A stretch of 64,000 bases of DNA from Allacma fusca (GCA_947179485.1 OX359249.1:5952001-6016000); one strand, 5' to 3'; counted from the first letter of the stretch, positions 38,232-51,743 are shown. Notes: generated by a model not told the origin, from the sequence alone. Program-made: numbers and translations.

Positions 38232-38275
<44 letters not shown>
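38231..38275. repeat. (GA)n microsatellite, kinase intron
   Basis: Long GA repeat with one GGG near the start; (CU)n on the kinase sense strand. Confidence 0.96.
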
Positions 38276-38278
<3 letters not shown>

Positions 38279-38728
38279 AGAGAGGGAATTTTCCTCCGTG
38301 TCTCTCATTCATTTATTTTTCCACCGAGCGCCATTCATACAGTGAACAAAGATTCCCATGTCACCCTATCCGAGAGAACTGGTCGCCTTAAGTAACCTAA
38401 TACAACAACTGGAAGCCTTGGTTTTCCTCTCTTGGAGACTTCCACTCTCCATTTTTTCCCCTGCCCTAGTTTAACAGATAGTAGCGTGGTTGCTCTCATG
38501 CCTCCCCTCTCTTAAATCATCATTTGAAAAAGTTTAACTTTCGTTCCTTCCTTAACAACAACAATAGAGTCCCTTGTGTGGAGGGAAAAAAATCAATTCA
38601 TCTTAACGCACCTCAAAATTTCCAGCCCAACTTATACCACCAACAAATACTCTCCCTCCTTGCCCTTTCATACCACCTTTTCCGCTTCTCTAAACTCTCT
38701 TTTCGAGTAATTGCTCCACATCCCGTCT

Positions 38729-38750
38729 CTCTCTCTCTCTCTCTCTCTCT
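38729..38750. repeat. (CT)n microsatellite, kinase intron
   Basis: About 10 CT units; (GA)n on the kinase sense strand, the minority orientation. Confidence 0.95.
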
Positions 38751-40111
38751 TACTGTTTTTAATTGTAAAAGTAATACGACAAAGACACCGTGTGCCAGAC
38801 ATGTTCATAGAAAGATCTTCCCATAAAGCCATAAGTACCTGAGCCATACCCTTGAAAAAAAGTAGAGAGATGGGAAAGCCTTGTAAGAAGTAAGTCCAAT
38901 GGACCAAGTGACGTTGAAAAGGGAGAAAATCAGTTGAAATCTACCTTGGGATTCCTTTTCCTTCCCTATAATATATATATTTGGCCTATCATACGTGCAT
39001 ATATACAAGTACAGGTAGGCCCTATATTGTTGTAGTATAATAATTATTATAACGTAGCAAAAACAACACTCAAATTTCCTACCTGCTGGAAAACACCACA
39101 TAAAAATCCCTTACCGTTCTCAACTTCCCTGTGCAGAGAGGTACGAGATCCTTTCATACATAGTCAGAGAGCGGATAGACAAGTACCTCGAAATCCTAGA
39201 GCTCAACTGTGTAACATCCATAGGGAGCACACAATTATGCATACTTAATTCTATCCATATGTAGAGATACCATGGGACTATAATGGACTTGCACTCTTCA
39301 CACAAGGTAAATTCAATTTCGTCTCATGGTCACAAAAATGAGCTTTTGCTACTCACTATTCATGCTATAATAATAATAATGGGACATGCCTTTACAAAAT
39401 ATCTCCCCTTCCTATATAAATATATATATAAATCTACTTACTACATTATTACTGTACATAGGAGGACTCCCGTGCTCCATGTATTTCCCAAATACTTGGA
39501 GTATCTCATACAGACATTGTTACACACGTAATTACTCACATTTGTAATTATATGTAAATACCCCTGAAACCCCTTATGCTCTGACTGATATGTACTCCAT
39601 GGAGATCTATTATTACAAATATCCCTGACTTTTTAATTTTATTTCTCAATATACCTATCACACGCTCAAGCATAGTCCCTTCCAGCAACAGGATGCACGC
39701 CGTACTATGAAAAATCATGATTAATATCAAGTATGGAGCAATTAAATGAAGAAAATTTGCATGATTTCCTCCGTTCACCCTTTTGATTTGCTCAAGAAAA
39801 ATGGTATCCTTGAAAAAGCACAAGTTTTTTTCCCCTTGAAACCTATCCCCGTCTCCTCTCCCTTGGAATTATGGTACTTTTGGAACCCCACACACATACT
39901 AGCACGTCAAAAAATGAACCGTAAAGTAACGTTTCAGAAAGTCATGGGACATTGTAAACAATCGATGCTCCAAAGGAGTAAGTCTGTATCAGACTCACCA
40001 TCATGTGTACATATGTATAATTACAAATGAGGGAGACGGTTCCAAAAAGATACCAGGAGGAAGTCTTATTTTTGGTCTACTGCTGTAGATTTTGGGTAAG
40101 TTGGAAGAACG

Positions 40112-40118
<7 letters not shown>

Positions 40119-40169
<51 letters not shown>
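40119..40169. repeat. (GA)n microsatellite, kinase intron
   Basis: About 25 GA units, one of the longest in the window. Confidence 0.97.
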
Positions 40170-40174
<5 letters not shown>

Positions 40175-40860
40175 CAATAACTACAGACACATATGCTCTA
40201 ACTTTTCTATAGAGTCATAATTATAGGAAATATTCCTATGGTGACTCAACATTTAAATACGTTTCCCTCTTCTTCTCCTTCTTCATAAGTCAGCTTCGCC
40301 CACACCCACCAAAGTAGGTTCCAGGGTTTGCACACAGTCCAAAGACTACAGACTGTTCTCAAATCCTTTTCCTGATCAACTATAACTAACTATACAAGTA
40401 CAGGCAGAGACACAGAAGCACACATCAAGTCAGAGGCCTCCAACACACTGTACTACTTTGTATCTAACTAGTAAACATACAAAAATTGTACACACGTAGA
40501 TACTCCTAGAGGTTTTATTTTTGAAACATTTTTCCCTTCCGTCTGGGTCTACATCATCGCCTTGAACACTGCATTTGGTTTATGCAGAAAACTGCACCTT
40601 GGCTTTACCATGACTTGGTTTCTAATAGTACTTAGCCCGTCTACACTTCACCAAGGATAGAGGCTGGGTGCTGGGCGGAAAAAAAAGTGAACATCATAAT
40701 ATACTATATGGGTTTCCGAAAAGGAACCAGCCCCTACATATACAAATAGCACATGCATGCAGAACCCCAGAATTAACTCCAGGCCTGACCGTTATCATCA
40801 TGTGTGGAAGTATTTGACATGGAGCACTGCATTACTGTATAGTTACTCAACTATACGACA

Positions 40861-40956
40861 GTAGTAGTCGTAATAGTAGTAGTAGTATCCGTAGTAGTAG
40901 TAATCGATGTCGTAGTAGTAGTAGCAGTTGTAGTAGTAGTAGTTGTAGTGGTAGTC
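40861..40956. repeat. Imperfect (GTA)n repeat, kinase intron
   Basis: GTA units with CGT, ATC and TTG interruptions over about 95 bases. Confidence 0.9.
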
Positions 40957-41045
40957 AAGAAAGAGCCCGTATGTAGTTCCTGCTTACAAAATCTAAAGTT
41001 AGTTTAAACAAATTGCACTCAACACAAACCCACTGAGTGAGAGCG

Positions 41046-41081
<36 letters not shown>

Positions 41082-41272
41082 TAAGCGAGACTCCAGACAG
41101 TCAGGCTAATGACTTGAGCCAGGGAAGAAAAAGGAAGAAGAAAAGTAGAGAAGCGTGGCCAACAACCACGTTGCAATACTCCTGGCCTCAACACATGCAG
41201 TCACTTATGTACACTTACTCACGAGCCGTACTACCTCATTGTAAAAATCCCGTGTGGCAGCTTCAGGAATGT

Positions 41273-41398
41273 ATGTATGAAAAATGAAATGAATTTATGC
41301 ATGATAATAAAAAGGGATGCATGAAAAATAAAAGGCACGTATGAAAAATAAAATATATGCATGCTAATAAAAAGTTGATATGTATGAAAATATGAAGA
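41273..41398. repeat. ~20-base tandem repeat, about six diverged copies
   Basis: ATGCATGAAAAATAAAA-like units begin near 41273, 41297, 41317, 41337, 41357 and 41380. Spacing is mostly 20 bases. It lies inside the last kinase intron. Confidence 0.75.
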
Positions 41399-41960
41399 AC
41401 GATATTTTAGCATGTGGATTACAACTTCAGCATGGATCTGTCATATGATATTTTATCATGGGCATACATAATTATGTATATACTAGAATAAAGGACTACA
41501 TACGAATAACCCGGCCTCAGTAGTCCTTCCCATGCAGAAAGTCCTCTATTGAGAACAATGGCTCTGGAGCTTACAACCTTCCCCGTAAAAAATGTCCGCC
41601 ACAACATGTACACTCATAGATAAGTATAACAACAATACATTACATGAAAATTCTACGGCACGATTTCAGAGAGTGCTCACCCTTATGTATACATCCCTAT
41701 GCATGCTCTTGGAACTGAACAAGTTCGTGCCAGTGTACTCAAGTAGTAGATCTGTATATAATACAAATAGTGGAATGGAGCTGAGCGTCTGTATGTATCT
41801 GTATTGGACGGTAGTTTTGCACCTTTAATTGGCAAGGATGTAAAGCCACAGTGCAGGACTGTTGTTTCTTGTATTACTGTAGTGTAGTCATTAACCTTCA
41901 GTCAATGCACAAATTGGCCTTAATATTTAATCTTCTTCCAAAGGTTCTTCCTAAACAATC

Positions 41961-41962
<2 letters not shown>

Positions 41963-42002
<40 letters not shown>

Positions 42003-42020
42003 AGAGGGAGAGGGAGAGAG
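41963..42020. repeat. (GA)n microsatellite, kinase intron
   Basis: GA repeat with GGG interruptions toward its end, about 480 bases from the penultimate exon. Confidence 0.95.
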
Positions 42021-42501
42021 ACCCATGGTACAATTTCACCTCGACCATGCATCAACTCTGTATACACCGCAAATTACTCCAATTACTAAGGCTTCCAATT
42101 CCAATGAGTAACTACAACCCAGTCAATGCTACATAGTATCAACTTCATTTCCAGAACCCAAACAAAAGAGTCGATTGTGAGGCTCAGCTGGAAATTACAG
42201 TGAGGGTGAGACATTGTCAAAGAGCCATATACCCTGACAAAAATTGAGGAAAGCCCTTGAGTTTGATTGTGTCATTTGCGTAATGGAATTGCCATTCTTT
42301 TGTTCTAAGCCCAAATCAACCCAAATCAATGCTATGCTCTTGATGGAGAGATGACAGAGAAAAAAACAACTATTGTCACAAAATCAAGAGACACACATAC
42401 ATACACAAAAAGAGTATAAGTATGTGAGTCTAGTGCTAAATAATTTCTGAGTAATTTTTTTTTATGTAATTATGTGCAGGACAAGGAATGGAGATAATTA
42501 C

Positions 42502-42678
42502 CATGAGTAAGCCGCGTCCGAAAACTGATGTCTCCTCTTAAGATCTGTTCATCCTTTTCAAATGGAATGTCACCACAAACCATGTCGTAGAGGAGGATTC
42601 CCAACGACCAAACTGTGGCTGCTCGTCCATTATACTTCCCGCAACGAATCCACTCTGGCGGGGCGTACACTCTGGTTC
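42502..42678 (-). CDS. PIM-family Ser/Thr kinase, penultimate coding exon
   Basis: This 177-base exon encodes [10 protein letters not shown], which ends the activation segment (the APE-equivalent motif reads PPEW). It goes on through a [10 protein letters not shown] helix F segment and [15 protein letters not shown] to FRTRLTH. The order and wording match the PIM family closely, including the missing Asp before VWS that most kinases have. The acceptor is tatttacag at 42679-42680 and the donor is ATG|gtaatt at 42500-42502. The exon leaves one G, which joins AA of the terminal exon to form Glu, giving THECQDM across the junction, as expected for PIM. From memory, vertebrate PIM genes have an exon of the same length here. 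The exon also starts inside a codon (GA of Gly), so it is internal. The upstream exons with the HRD and DFG motifs were not found in the window. Confidence 0.92.
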
Positions 42679-42876
42679 CTGTAAATATTCAAGAAAAACA
42701 ATTCCAATCAAATCCCCATAATCTACCACTTGCTCATACCACATACACCATACATAAAAAAAATACATGTATGAACATGTAGGGAGATAGTCATTATAGT
42801 AGTAGACTACATTCCCCCTGGAAAATTGACTTCACACACGTGTGTCAATTTCACTGCTTCGAGCTCAACAAGTCTC

Positions 42877-42903
42877 AGAGAGAGAGAGAGAGAGAGAGAG
42901 AGA
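42877..42903. repeat. (GA)n microsatellite near the penultimate kinase exon
   Basis: On the kinase sense strand it is a (CT)n tract about 200 bases upstream of the exon's acceptor. Confidence 0.95.
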
Positions 42904-43059
42904 TATCTACAATAAATACAGGAATAGATACCTTCACACAATGCATGAATAAGCTCTAGCTGTAAATACCAAATAGCTGTAAATTTTAATCCTACTAAAA
43001 GGCAATACATTCATTATGTACAAATAAATGTCGACTACAATGCTCACAAATATCTCTTT

Positions 43060-43340
43060 CCTTATTCCTCTACTTGTACACTTTTACTCCTGTCCCTTGG
43101 TTGGATTCCTACTTACTTGTCCCTCTCATTACTTCACATCTTCTGTATTTACACTTGTACATTCCTGTAGTTCACAACTTGTATTCCCACATTTCTGTCC
43201 TTACACTTGTTGGATTTCTGTATTTGTGTTCCTACACCTGTATTTTTTCCTCGTACACTTGTACCAGTCTCTGTATTTTTGGACTTATATCTAGTTTCCT
43301 TGTATTTTTAGCTTTAACACTCGTAGTATCTGTATTTGTC
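43060..43340. repeat. Degraded minisatellite of ACTTGTATTCCT-like units
   Basis: Phrases such as ACACTTGTACATTCCTGTA and CTGTATTTGTGTTCCTACAC recur about every 20-30 bases with many substitutions. The open plus frame over it (43074-43535) is produced by this repeat at its start. Confidence 0.6.
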
Positions 43341-44161
43341 TGTGGGGTCGTTCCTCATAGACTGTTTATTTCTCTACTTGTGCTTTGCTCCTGTTGTAAC
43401 GGGGATTCATCCATGATTTACAGAGCCCACAAATGGGGACACAATGAGATAATAAATACATCGTCCAAATTTCCGAGAAACTCAGTTTGGAAATTATTGT
43501 CGAAGGAACTACAAAGAGGGACGAAGATCCAATAAAAATCATAGCAATCCCGGTCAGACTAAAGGCTAACCTTGAGAGAGCCAAAGTTTTACAATTCCAA
43601 CGGGTACAAAGTGCAATGAAACTTGCTACTAAAAGGCAGCCAGGTGTATCCACATTCCCACCAGCAACAGCATTGAGACTGGTGTGGAAAAAAAAACCTT
43701 TATTCTTTCTTGACTCTCGTTCCAGCAAAAGCCCAGCATCCAACTCCTTATATATACTGTATCCATCACATTATTTATGTCTGGATTTTGAGTGTATATA
43801 TCAGTTGTGTGTGGACAATACAACGACCCCGTAGCCTTGCTCAAGCATTCCACGTTGAAATGTAACGACGAAAAATTTCTTGCTTTACGATTTCGCACCG
43901 TCTCATGCCTCAGGCTATCATTTCGCCAGTCCCATTACCTCTCCTTCCAGATACTTATGGTCGTAGTGGTGTCTGTAGTAGGGAGAACTTGTAGGGGCAA
44001 AATCCTTCAGAATTTATATGCCAAAAGTATCCACATTGAAATGTACGGAGGTACATCATGGCGGAGGGAAGAGGAGCATATATTCTCAATGGAGAGTAGA
44101 GTAGTATAAGACTAGACACCACATTCCTCAAACTTTATTCATACCACTTGGCTGTTTTTTT

Positions 44162-44165
<4 letters not shown>

Positions 44166-44192
<27 letters not shown>
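44166..44192. repeat. (CT)n microsatellite
   Basis: About 13 CT units. Confidence 0.95.
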
Positions 44193-44874
44193 TTAACTTA
44201 GTATCCTTTCCTCATATATACAAGATTCATCCCCTTTTACCTGTCTCGTTATATTCTCAGAGCCATTTTATTAGTTGTATGGGAACACTGCTGGAGGGGA
44301 CTCTTGTGCGAAATCTTATCGAAAAGGCTAAACCCATCTAGCATGAAATCTGTGTAGGGTAATCTGTAGTACTCATCATATATATAGGGAAATCTGAGTG
44401 AGGGAAGGAGCCGTTAAAGAGGCATGCAGAGACAGAGTCTACTTCACATGTAGTAGTAGTAGTGGTAGTTTTAGTAGAAGTAGAAGTAGTCGTTAGTAGC
44501 ATTATATTGGGTCTCTGCATTAAAAAGAGAAAACAAGAGAGGAGTATGAAAAGCGATGCTAGAACTGATCGCTACTTGTCAGACAACCGCTTCCTTTGAT
44601 CAATACTGCTTCGCAATGCTCAAACAGGTTATAAGCCCACAGACCCTACACACCTATACATACTCCTTATGCTCCTTCATGTTATCTAAATGAGAATCAA
44701 CCGCAGACTCAAAAGAAAACCTCAGAGCACACTTGACATAAAAATCGTTTATCACACTTTCATTATGAAAATCAGCGAGATACACGGAAGCCATTGCAGG
44801 CCGTCGCGTCACATTGCGTCGCGTCCAGCAGACAGTCAGAGAGCCGTAGCAGGACAAGTATCTATCTATAGATA

Positions 44875-44960
44875 CTATAATTATATAATTACAAATACAC
44901 TATATATATTTTTATAGATATATATATAGATATATATAATTAGATATATATATAGTTTAC
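44875..44960. repeat. TA-rich simple repeat
   Basis: Imperfect TATA and TAGATA runs over about 85 bases. Confidence 0.85.
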
Positions 44961-45283
44961 TATATAATAATAATAGATAGTAGTAGCAATAACTAATAAT
45001 ACAAGCATTGGGAAACCCAGAAAAGGAAATCCAGTGTCTCATTGTTCAGAAATGCATTCATGCCCAACACTCTCAGTGAGCGTATAGACTCATTCTGTGG
45101 TGTGGTAGGAGTTAGGAGTTGTAGAAAAGGCCTCTCGTCTTGAGCCCATTTTACACAGCTTGGACTTGCTAATCTTCTCTGCACAGAGAGACAGTCAGTT
45201 CTCATATGCACAGAAACAATCCCAGCCTCCACGGGATGGTCCTTATCGATACAGGTTAGACACACTTACATAGACACAGACAC

Positions 45284-45307
45284 AGACACACACACACACA
45301 CACACAC
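45284..45307. repeat. (CA)n microsatellite
   Basis: CA units preceded by CAGACA variants. Confidence 0.93.
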
Positions 45308-45547
45308 CAGTGAGGGGATAGATGGATGGATCATATACCTATATATATGCCGTCGTGGAAGAGCTTATCAGAATTTGCAAGCAAAACAGCCTTTTATTAT
45401 CATGGCAATGTATGTGTAGCCACGGGTGCTCTAAAACCACATTGATGTTCGATAAACCATGGCTGTGACCTAAATACCTTGGCTGTGTGGAGCACCACAT
45501 TCAACACTTTTACAACAACTTCAACTCCATCATGGATACTTATTGCT

Positions 45548-45556
45548 ACACACACA

Positions 45557-45601
<45 letters not shown>

Positions 45602-45605
45602 ACAC
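45548..45605. repeat. (CA)n microsatellite
   Basis: About 28 CA units with two TAC interruptions. It creates false His/Thr and Val/Cys repeat ORFs. Confidence 0.96.
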
Positions 45606-48176
45606 GAGCGTTAAAGAGCTCCTCGCTTTTCAGTCCGCTACCATACATAATGACATGGAAGAGTCTCGCTCAACAAAGTCAGTTCCCACTTTAGAGCACA
45701 GGTAAAGTCATAAATTGGGAGGTAGAGGGAAAAGAATTTAAGTATTTACAAGGTATCTCAACGTCTTAGAGCAGAGCTCAAATAAAAATGTACAGTTCTT
45801 TTCCGCAATGTCCTCATCCCACAGTAGTAGTCCACAGCCGACTCTTGTCAGAGCAGAGATCCAACAGTACAATTTATTAACCCTGAAGGCATTCAAAGCC
45901 AACTGATTGGCTCACCTGGAACATATACCCACAGTCAGAGAAGTGCTCATCTCCTTCCAATTACTACATTACCAAAAATATCCCTTAATAATATCCCCTC
46001 TCCTTGAGCAGGGGTGATCATCTCTCAAATAATTATTATTACTGCCAGTGTTCATGAACAGAGAGTCACCACAGGAAAGCCCTATCATGTCTCTGTTGAG
46101 AATCCCGATAAGTTAAATTTCCGATAGCAAATTCCACAGTACAGACAGAGAGATATGCATTGCCTATGGACCCAGCCAAGTTACAGCCACTTCTCCTCGT
46201 CATCAGGGATGCTACCCAAGCCACAGACATTTCAATGAGAGAGTTATTAGTACAGTCGTAGTAGTACAACCAACTCCGTAACTACTTCCTTATTACATAC
46301 GTGCTAATTGCAGGTGCACACTATAAAAATTCCCAAGCTTTCCATGAATGAGTTGGAAGTGAGGCCGGGACGGAACGAAGAGCTACATAATACGGGAAGC
46401 AACTACACTCTCAATGAGACTAATCCATAAAAGATGACGGCAGACAAGTTGCAAGTAAACCAAAGACCAGATGGAGAGAGAGAGAGAGAGGTGTGATGAG
46501 GACCACAGCTCCCTATTGTCATCCGAGTCAGCACCAGATTCGAATCTGCAAACTCTGCAAGGGTTCTCCATGGCATTTTATTTTTTTTTTGCCAAACGAC
46601 ACTACATATTACACGTAATGACAGAACCCATTCAACTATCTATACATTACCACATAACATAGCCAGTACACCGACACATATTTACATGCACACACACACA
46701 CACACACACGGGAGACGTAACGGAACTGCAGCCGCCTTCCTGTCTCCAATGTCGTCACGAATAGGAAACCACCAAAGTTTTATCGGCTGCAGGAACAGGC
46801 CGCTATACGTAGGATCTGGAATTATCTATAATTATGAAGCATATGTGATCGCGTCCTTTCCTTCTTGCATCAATATTTTCCTCCTTGTACCACACTCCTG
46901 TAACCACAACACTGTGTCTGTGTCCCTACAATCCCAGGCTATGCTTCGGAGACTAGGGCAAAGGAGGAAGACAATTTTTCTCAAACACGGAATTTCCTCA
47001 TGAACTCCCTTTTCCCTACTCTTCAGCATTGTGTGTGCATGAGGATTTGGAGTCACCAACGTCGACCACATTTCATGCAAAGCGTCCAGCAGGATAGATG
47101 TTTACCCTTGATAAGGCAAGGCGCTTGCTAGTAATATTATGGGTTTACCATTTATATTTTGGTTTACATGCATTTATAAAAGGGTTTACACCATGTACCA
47201 TGCTTGTGAGTTTACTAGTCGTCGAGGTAAAAATGCTGAGCAGACCAGAATTGATTGTGGGATTAGTAAGCATATGTAGAGAATTCCCCATTAATAAGCC
47301 CAGAGTATTTTTTGGGGAGATATTTGGGGAAAAATATTATCAAAAAAAAGAAAAAAAAATTATCTAAAGCCAAAATCAATCCCGGAGGTCTGGGAAAGCA
47401 GATTATATTATAATAGTTTTGCCAGGACAGACCTGACGGCTGAGGATGATTGAAAGACGAACTTATATTAGCTCATAGCTTTTTGAGAAGAAAAGACTCT
47501 GGGAAGGAGGAAGAACTAACGGTTTGAATAACACACAATCAAAGTAATATCCATGAGATTTGGAGTAGTCTCTTATGAAAATACTCTTCATACTCTATTT
47601 AAGACCCATTACTGCTCACCATGCTATAGTCATAAAAAGGGAGTTGGAGTGTGGTTGTAGCTGGGTTGTTACATGCAACCTCTGAGGACTGAACGCTTGG
47701 CTGAAGCTATACCTGAGGATTATCATGTCCAAAAGTCCTGTATTACTTGAACGTACACTCCCCCCTAAATTTAACAACTAAGTTACATCTTCTCAAGAAA
47801 AAGAAGTGAACCACACAATGAAGAAAAAGGAGCGAAATATTTTATTTCCTACACAGACTATAGTAGTAGTACAAGGAAGAGAGAGAGAGAGAGAGAAGGG
47901 GAAAAAAAGATGAGGTATCTATTACCCAAATGGGATAAGTATTCCGTTCTAGAAAATCAAGCGGAACTCGTTCCTACCAAAAAGGGATTTCCACAAAGAC
48001 CCTGACAATCCCTCAGACTTAATAAGGGTTCTTAGGAGGCGCCGCATGTGCCGAAGAATTCCAAGTCCAAACAATAATACTTCCCATCACTTTCTATAAT
48101 ACTCAAAACTCCTCGAGGAGTATTTTCCCTCCAAAAATCCTCAGTTCCCCCTTAAAAATCATCACAATCATTCCTG

Positions 48177-48239
48177 GAGAGGGAGAGAGAGAGAGAGGCA
48201 GCTTCAAAGAAAGAAACCAGGGAGAGAGAGAGAGAGAGA
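48177..48239. repeat. Two adjacent (GA)n tracts
   Basis: GA repeats at 48177-48198 and 48221-48239, separated by a unique spacer. Confidence 0.92.
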
Positions 48240-49002
48240 CATGGGAAAAGGTACTTTGTAGTCCGTACATATTTGGACACCCAAAAACTCAGAGCTTAAT
48301 AGCAAGGTTATAAGGAGGCACGAACCTGTCTCACTCTCTCAATCCGTGAACCAACCGAGAAATTTCAAGCCACCCTAAAAAAAGCATGAGGAGTTGAAGA
48401 AGAAAAAAGAAGAGGAACCAATTTATATAAACTAAATGCTAACGCTTATCCGTGAGGAAGAATCCGAAAGGAATCCCAACCTACAGATAAGTGCATACAC
48501 ACACACACACACAGACCCACAACTTGCGTATCTTCCAGACCCTGCATCCGTTTCCCTACTGCTGCCTCTTCCACACTCCATGGAAAATATACGAGAGGAA
48601 TAAATATAAGATCCCTACATGCATAAGAAAGGAGATATATCAGAAGTAGTAGTAGAATTTGAGTCAAAATCCGTTTAGTCATCCACATTTCAAATCCAAG
48701 TCACGGGTTCCCTATACATATATATACAGCAAAAGTGTCTCCGGCATCCAAGCCCAATATGCTTCATTCGACCCTTGACTCAAATAAAAATACATATGTC
48801 TTACATCTATTTTTTTTACATCTATAAAACACACACACACTTCTTCCTAAAAGCCCGTGGAATTTTTCCTGCCAATATCTTCCTTCACAGAACAACGACA
48901 ATTTATGTACCCCTGCCATATGAGTAGACATTACATATGATGATACGTACCGGAGAGAGGATAATACACATGACTGTATCTCTTGAGCCAACTCTTGAGC
49001 AG

Positions 49003-49030
49003 GGAGAGAGAGAGAGAGAGAGAGAAAGAG
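49003..49030. repeat. (GA)n microsatellite
   Basis: About 12 GA units; another GA tract lies at 49245-49272. Confidence 0.95.
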
Positions 49031-50160
49031 ACACTATAGATACATATATCCTCCTCATACAGTTAAACACTATAGATATCTACCCTCCATAGATCACATA
49101 AGCCATCCAATTTGCTCCAAGCTCTTCCACACACCATTTTGTTCCCTCTAAATACTTGTAAATAATTCCGTCCAAATAACTTCCGTCCAAACATATATCT
49201 CTTGAATAATTCTAATTCCTGAATGTCTGGAAGGAGGCAAAGTTGAGAGAGAGTGAGAGAGAGAGAGAGAGGAAAAAAATACAAGACTTCAGATCGAATT
49301 TAAGTGCTTCAACATGAAAAAAATTGAGACAACTGTGTGAAGTTGGGAGGGAGGAAATGTTTCACAGAGGAGCTCAATTCATGGAGGGTCCACCAACTGG
49401 AGAGAAAAATATGTTTTGGGAAGCAAGTAAGTGAACGAAGGGAAGGAGAAAAGAAAATGTGCAAGTAATATTAAACACGATGTGAGTCTCTCTCACTTCT
49501 TCAACGGGGAAATTCGTACAGGCTCAAATACTAAGACCAAAGTTCAGGGTAGTTCTCAAATCCAGGGCTCTTTTCCCAACGTGACTACATACTTCATGTG
49601 CATACATGTAAGATACGTAATTACGTTCCCGGACCTTATGTAATATATCTCTACCTATAATATTGGAAATACCATATGTCTGGTTGGCACTAACTACTAC
49701 TATTACTGCTACTACTTCTCCATGTAATATCTATAGGAGGGCTGGGGAATTAGGACGTCTCATCAGAGAGCTGGGCTCTGGACTCTCCAATAGATACATC
49801 CACATTATAATGTACATTCTGTAACTTATATAAGATCAAACACGGAGCTGTTACAAATTATGAACCTAACCAACCGCACCATCACTTACCCGTGGAATAT
49901 TACACAACGCACAAGAAGCATGTCAGACAAGGGACAATGTGAGAAAATCCTGAGCGTTTAATTCGCACATTTCCTATACAATCAACTCCACAGATGAAAA
50001 TAATACATGGTAGGGTAGGCAGAGGAAAAGTCAAGGTCGGTTACGACTTCAACTTCACATGTGAGTTCTCTTTTCTTCGCCATCATTTTTCAGGGGTCTC
50101 TCTCTGTATTCGTAATTCCGCTGAGGCTTTCATATAAATATATATGTACAGTAGTTGTGT

Positions 50161-50221
50161 CATGCCGTCAGTGTGTGTCTTTTACCGCGTACCTCGTTCC
50201 GTATCCTTAACTACAATGCCG

Positions 50222-50252
<31 letters not shown>

Positions 50253-50520
50253 GTCTGTTGTTCTGCACCTCTATATAGGAATGCCGTCTGTCTTTTGTAT
50301 GTATCGCTGTATAGTTTCTTCCCTCTGTCTGCTCTTGTGTACCCCTGAGTAATATCCACTACAACTACTACAGTCTGTGGCCTTATGTAACTCTATGGCA
50401 CAACACTGTCTGTACTCATGTGTCTCTGCAGTGTAGTAGTAATGCTGTCTGGAGTTATGTATCTCCTTAGCGAAGTCATCTAAAAAATTATGTACGTCTC
50501 AAATACTAATGTTGTCTGGA
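50161..50520. repeat. Degraded repeat around AATGCCGTCT
   Basis: CATGCCGTCA (50161), AATGCCGTCT (about 50216 and 50280), AATGCTGTCT (about 50441) and AATGTTGTCT (about 50509) are each followed by TGTATCTCT-type text. Spacing is irregular, 55-160 bases. Confidence 0.5.
50222..50246. repeat. (CT)n microsatellite
   Basis: About 12 CT units within the AATGCCGTCT repeat region. Confidence 0.95.
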
Positions 50521-51743
50521 GAGTTGGAATGTATGTATCTCTCTCTCTCTGGCTTGTAGTAAGAGATCATCTGTAGATATGTGCCGCTCCATGCTGGCTA
50601 CATAGATCTCTATTTTCTATGAGTGTGCGGGTGTCTATGTGTGTAATGGATCAGCTAACTTTTAACCACTTTCTGTACAATTTGCTGTCAGATATATCTA
50701 TAGTTACCTAGTCAGGCTCACACTGCCTCTCGTAATATTCATGACATTTATATTTATACCTACGCAAATAAAACACCAAAAAAAACTACCAGACAGTCAT
50801 ATAGACGACGGCTGTACAGCCCAGCTGAATCATGCTGCTGCTTTTTTTTCAAACTATCTTATTCCCCTCTCCATCTCTCTCTCTCTCTCTCTCACTCAGT
50901 CACTCTCTGAGAATCACATAAAAAGTCTCATATTCGCAACCACGCTTCAGCATTCCTAACCGTCAAAAAGTCAAAACCCTCATGATCCAAAAGTTATCAT
51001 TTGAATGTATCAGACATGGTCTAGTGTGATAGTTAGCACTCTTTTGTTATGCTCCAACCATCCCAGAACTTTATCACTTTTAACCCCAAATCCCAACTTC
51101 TCATTCATTACCAAGTCCATTGAAATCTATTTTCAATCCCAACCCAAACACCTCTGTGACAATGGGTAGGTCTAATCTGGGAAATCTATCAACAATCACA
51201 GTCTCTTCTAATAAACCACCTATACATTATATGTAGGAGGGAAAACTGCACACACGCTTATGCAGAGACACACACACACAGAGAGACACACTGTAACACA
51301 GTATTTATTACCAGAGCATTTACAGGGACGAGGGATCCAAAAATAATAGTAAAAAAAAGTCCGATTGAACTTGTCTAGTTAATATAATACATCCGACTAA
51401 ATCTGTAAGTGTACACATGCATATACATACATAATATACCCACCACACTAGTTTCTACTAGCTCAATATATTCCCTCCCTATCTGAGAGACACACATCAA
51501 GGGAGAAAACAATGCGGCTGTCAGTTGGAGTCAGTTTTATGAATCATAAAGATGTCAATTTCCTTTCGTCTCCAGATAGTCAGTTATCTGGTTGGGAATT
51601 CTTCTGAAGGGGGGAAAAAAACTTTTATAAGTAATCTTTGGGCGTATCAATTACATTTTATTACCCACCTCTATACAGTGGAAATGTTATACACATCTAC
51701 TCAACGTCAACACAATTATGGTTGTAAAAATATTTTTACATAG

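Larger units (their letters stand above)
37424..42501 (-). other. Last intron of the PIM-like kinase gene
   Basis: This 5,078-base intron joins the two kinase exons. It has a GT donor at 42501-42500 and an AG acceptor at 37425-37424 behind a long T-run on the minus strand. It holds GA/CT tracts at 38231, 38729, 40119, 41048 and 41963, a (GTA)n-like tract at 40861, and a degraded 20-base tandem repeat at 41273. No further exon or host gene was seen. Confidence 0.88.

Noticed and set aside
43366..43834. Overlapping plus and minus ORFs of about 120 codons
   Set aside because: No family was recognised, both strands are equally open, and there is no credible splice pairing with the kinase exons.
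45479..45705. His/Thr-repeat and Val/Cys-repeat ORFs
   Set aside because: They are translations of the (CA)n microsatellite and its complement, as are similar ORFs at 14491, 20719 and 24276.
47370..47400. Minus-strand translation GIDFGFR, considered as a possible kinase DFG segment
   Set aside because: A stop codon follows at once and no HRD or other kinase sequence lies nearby, so it is coincidence.
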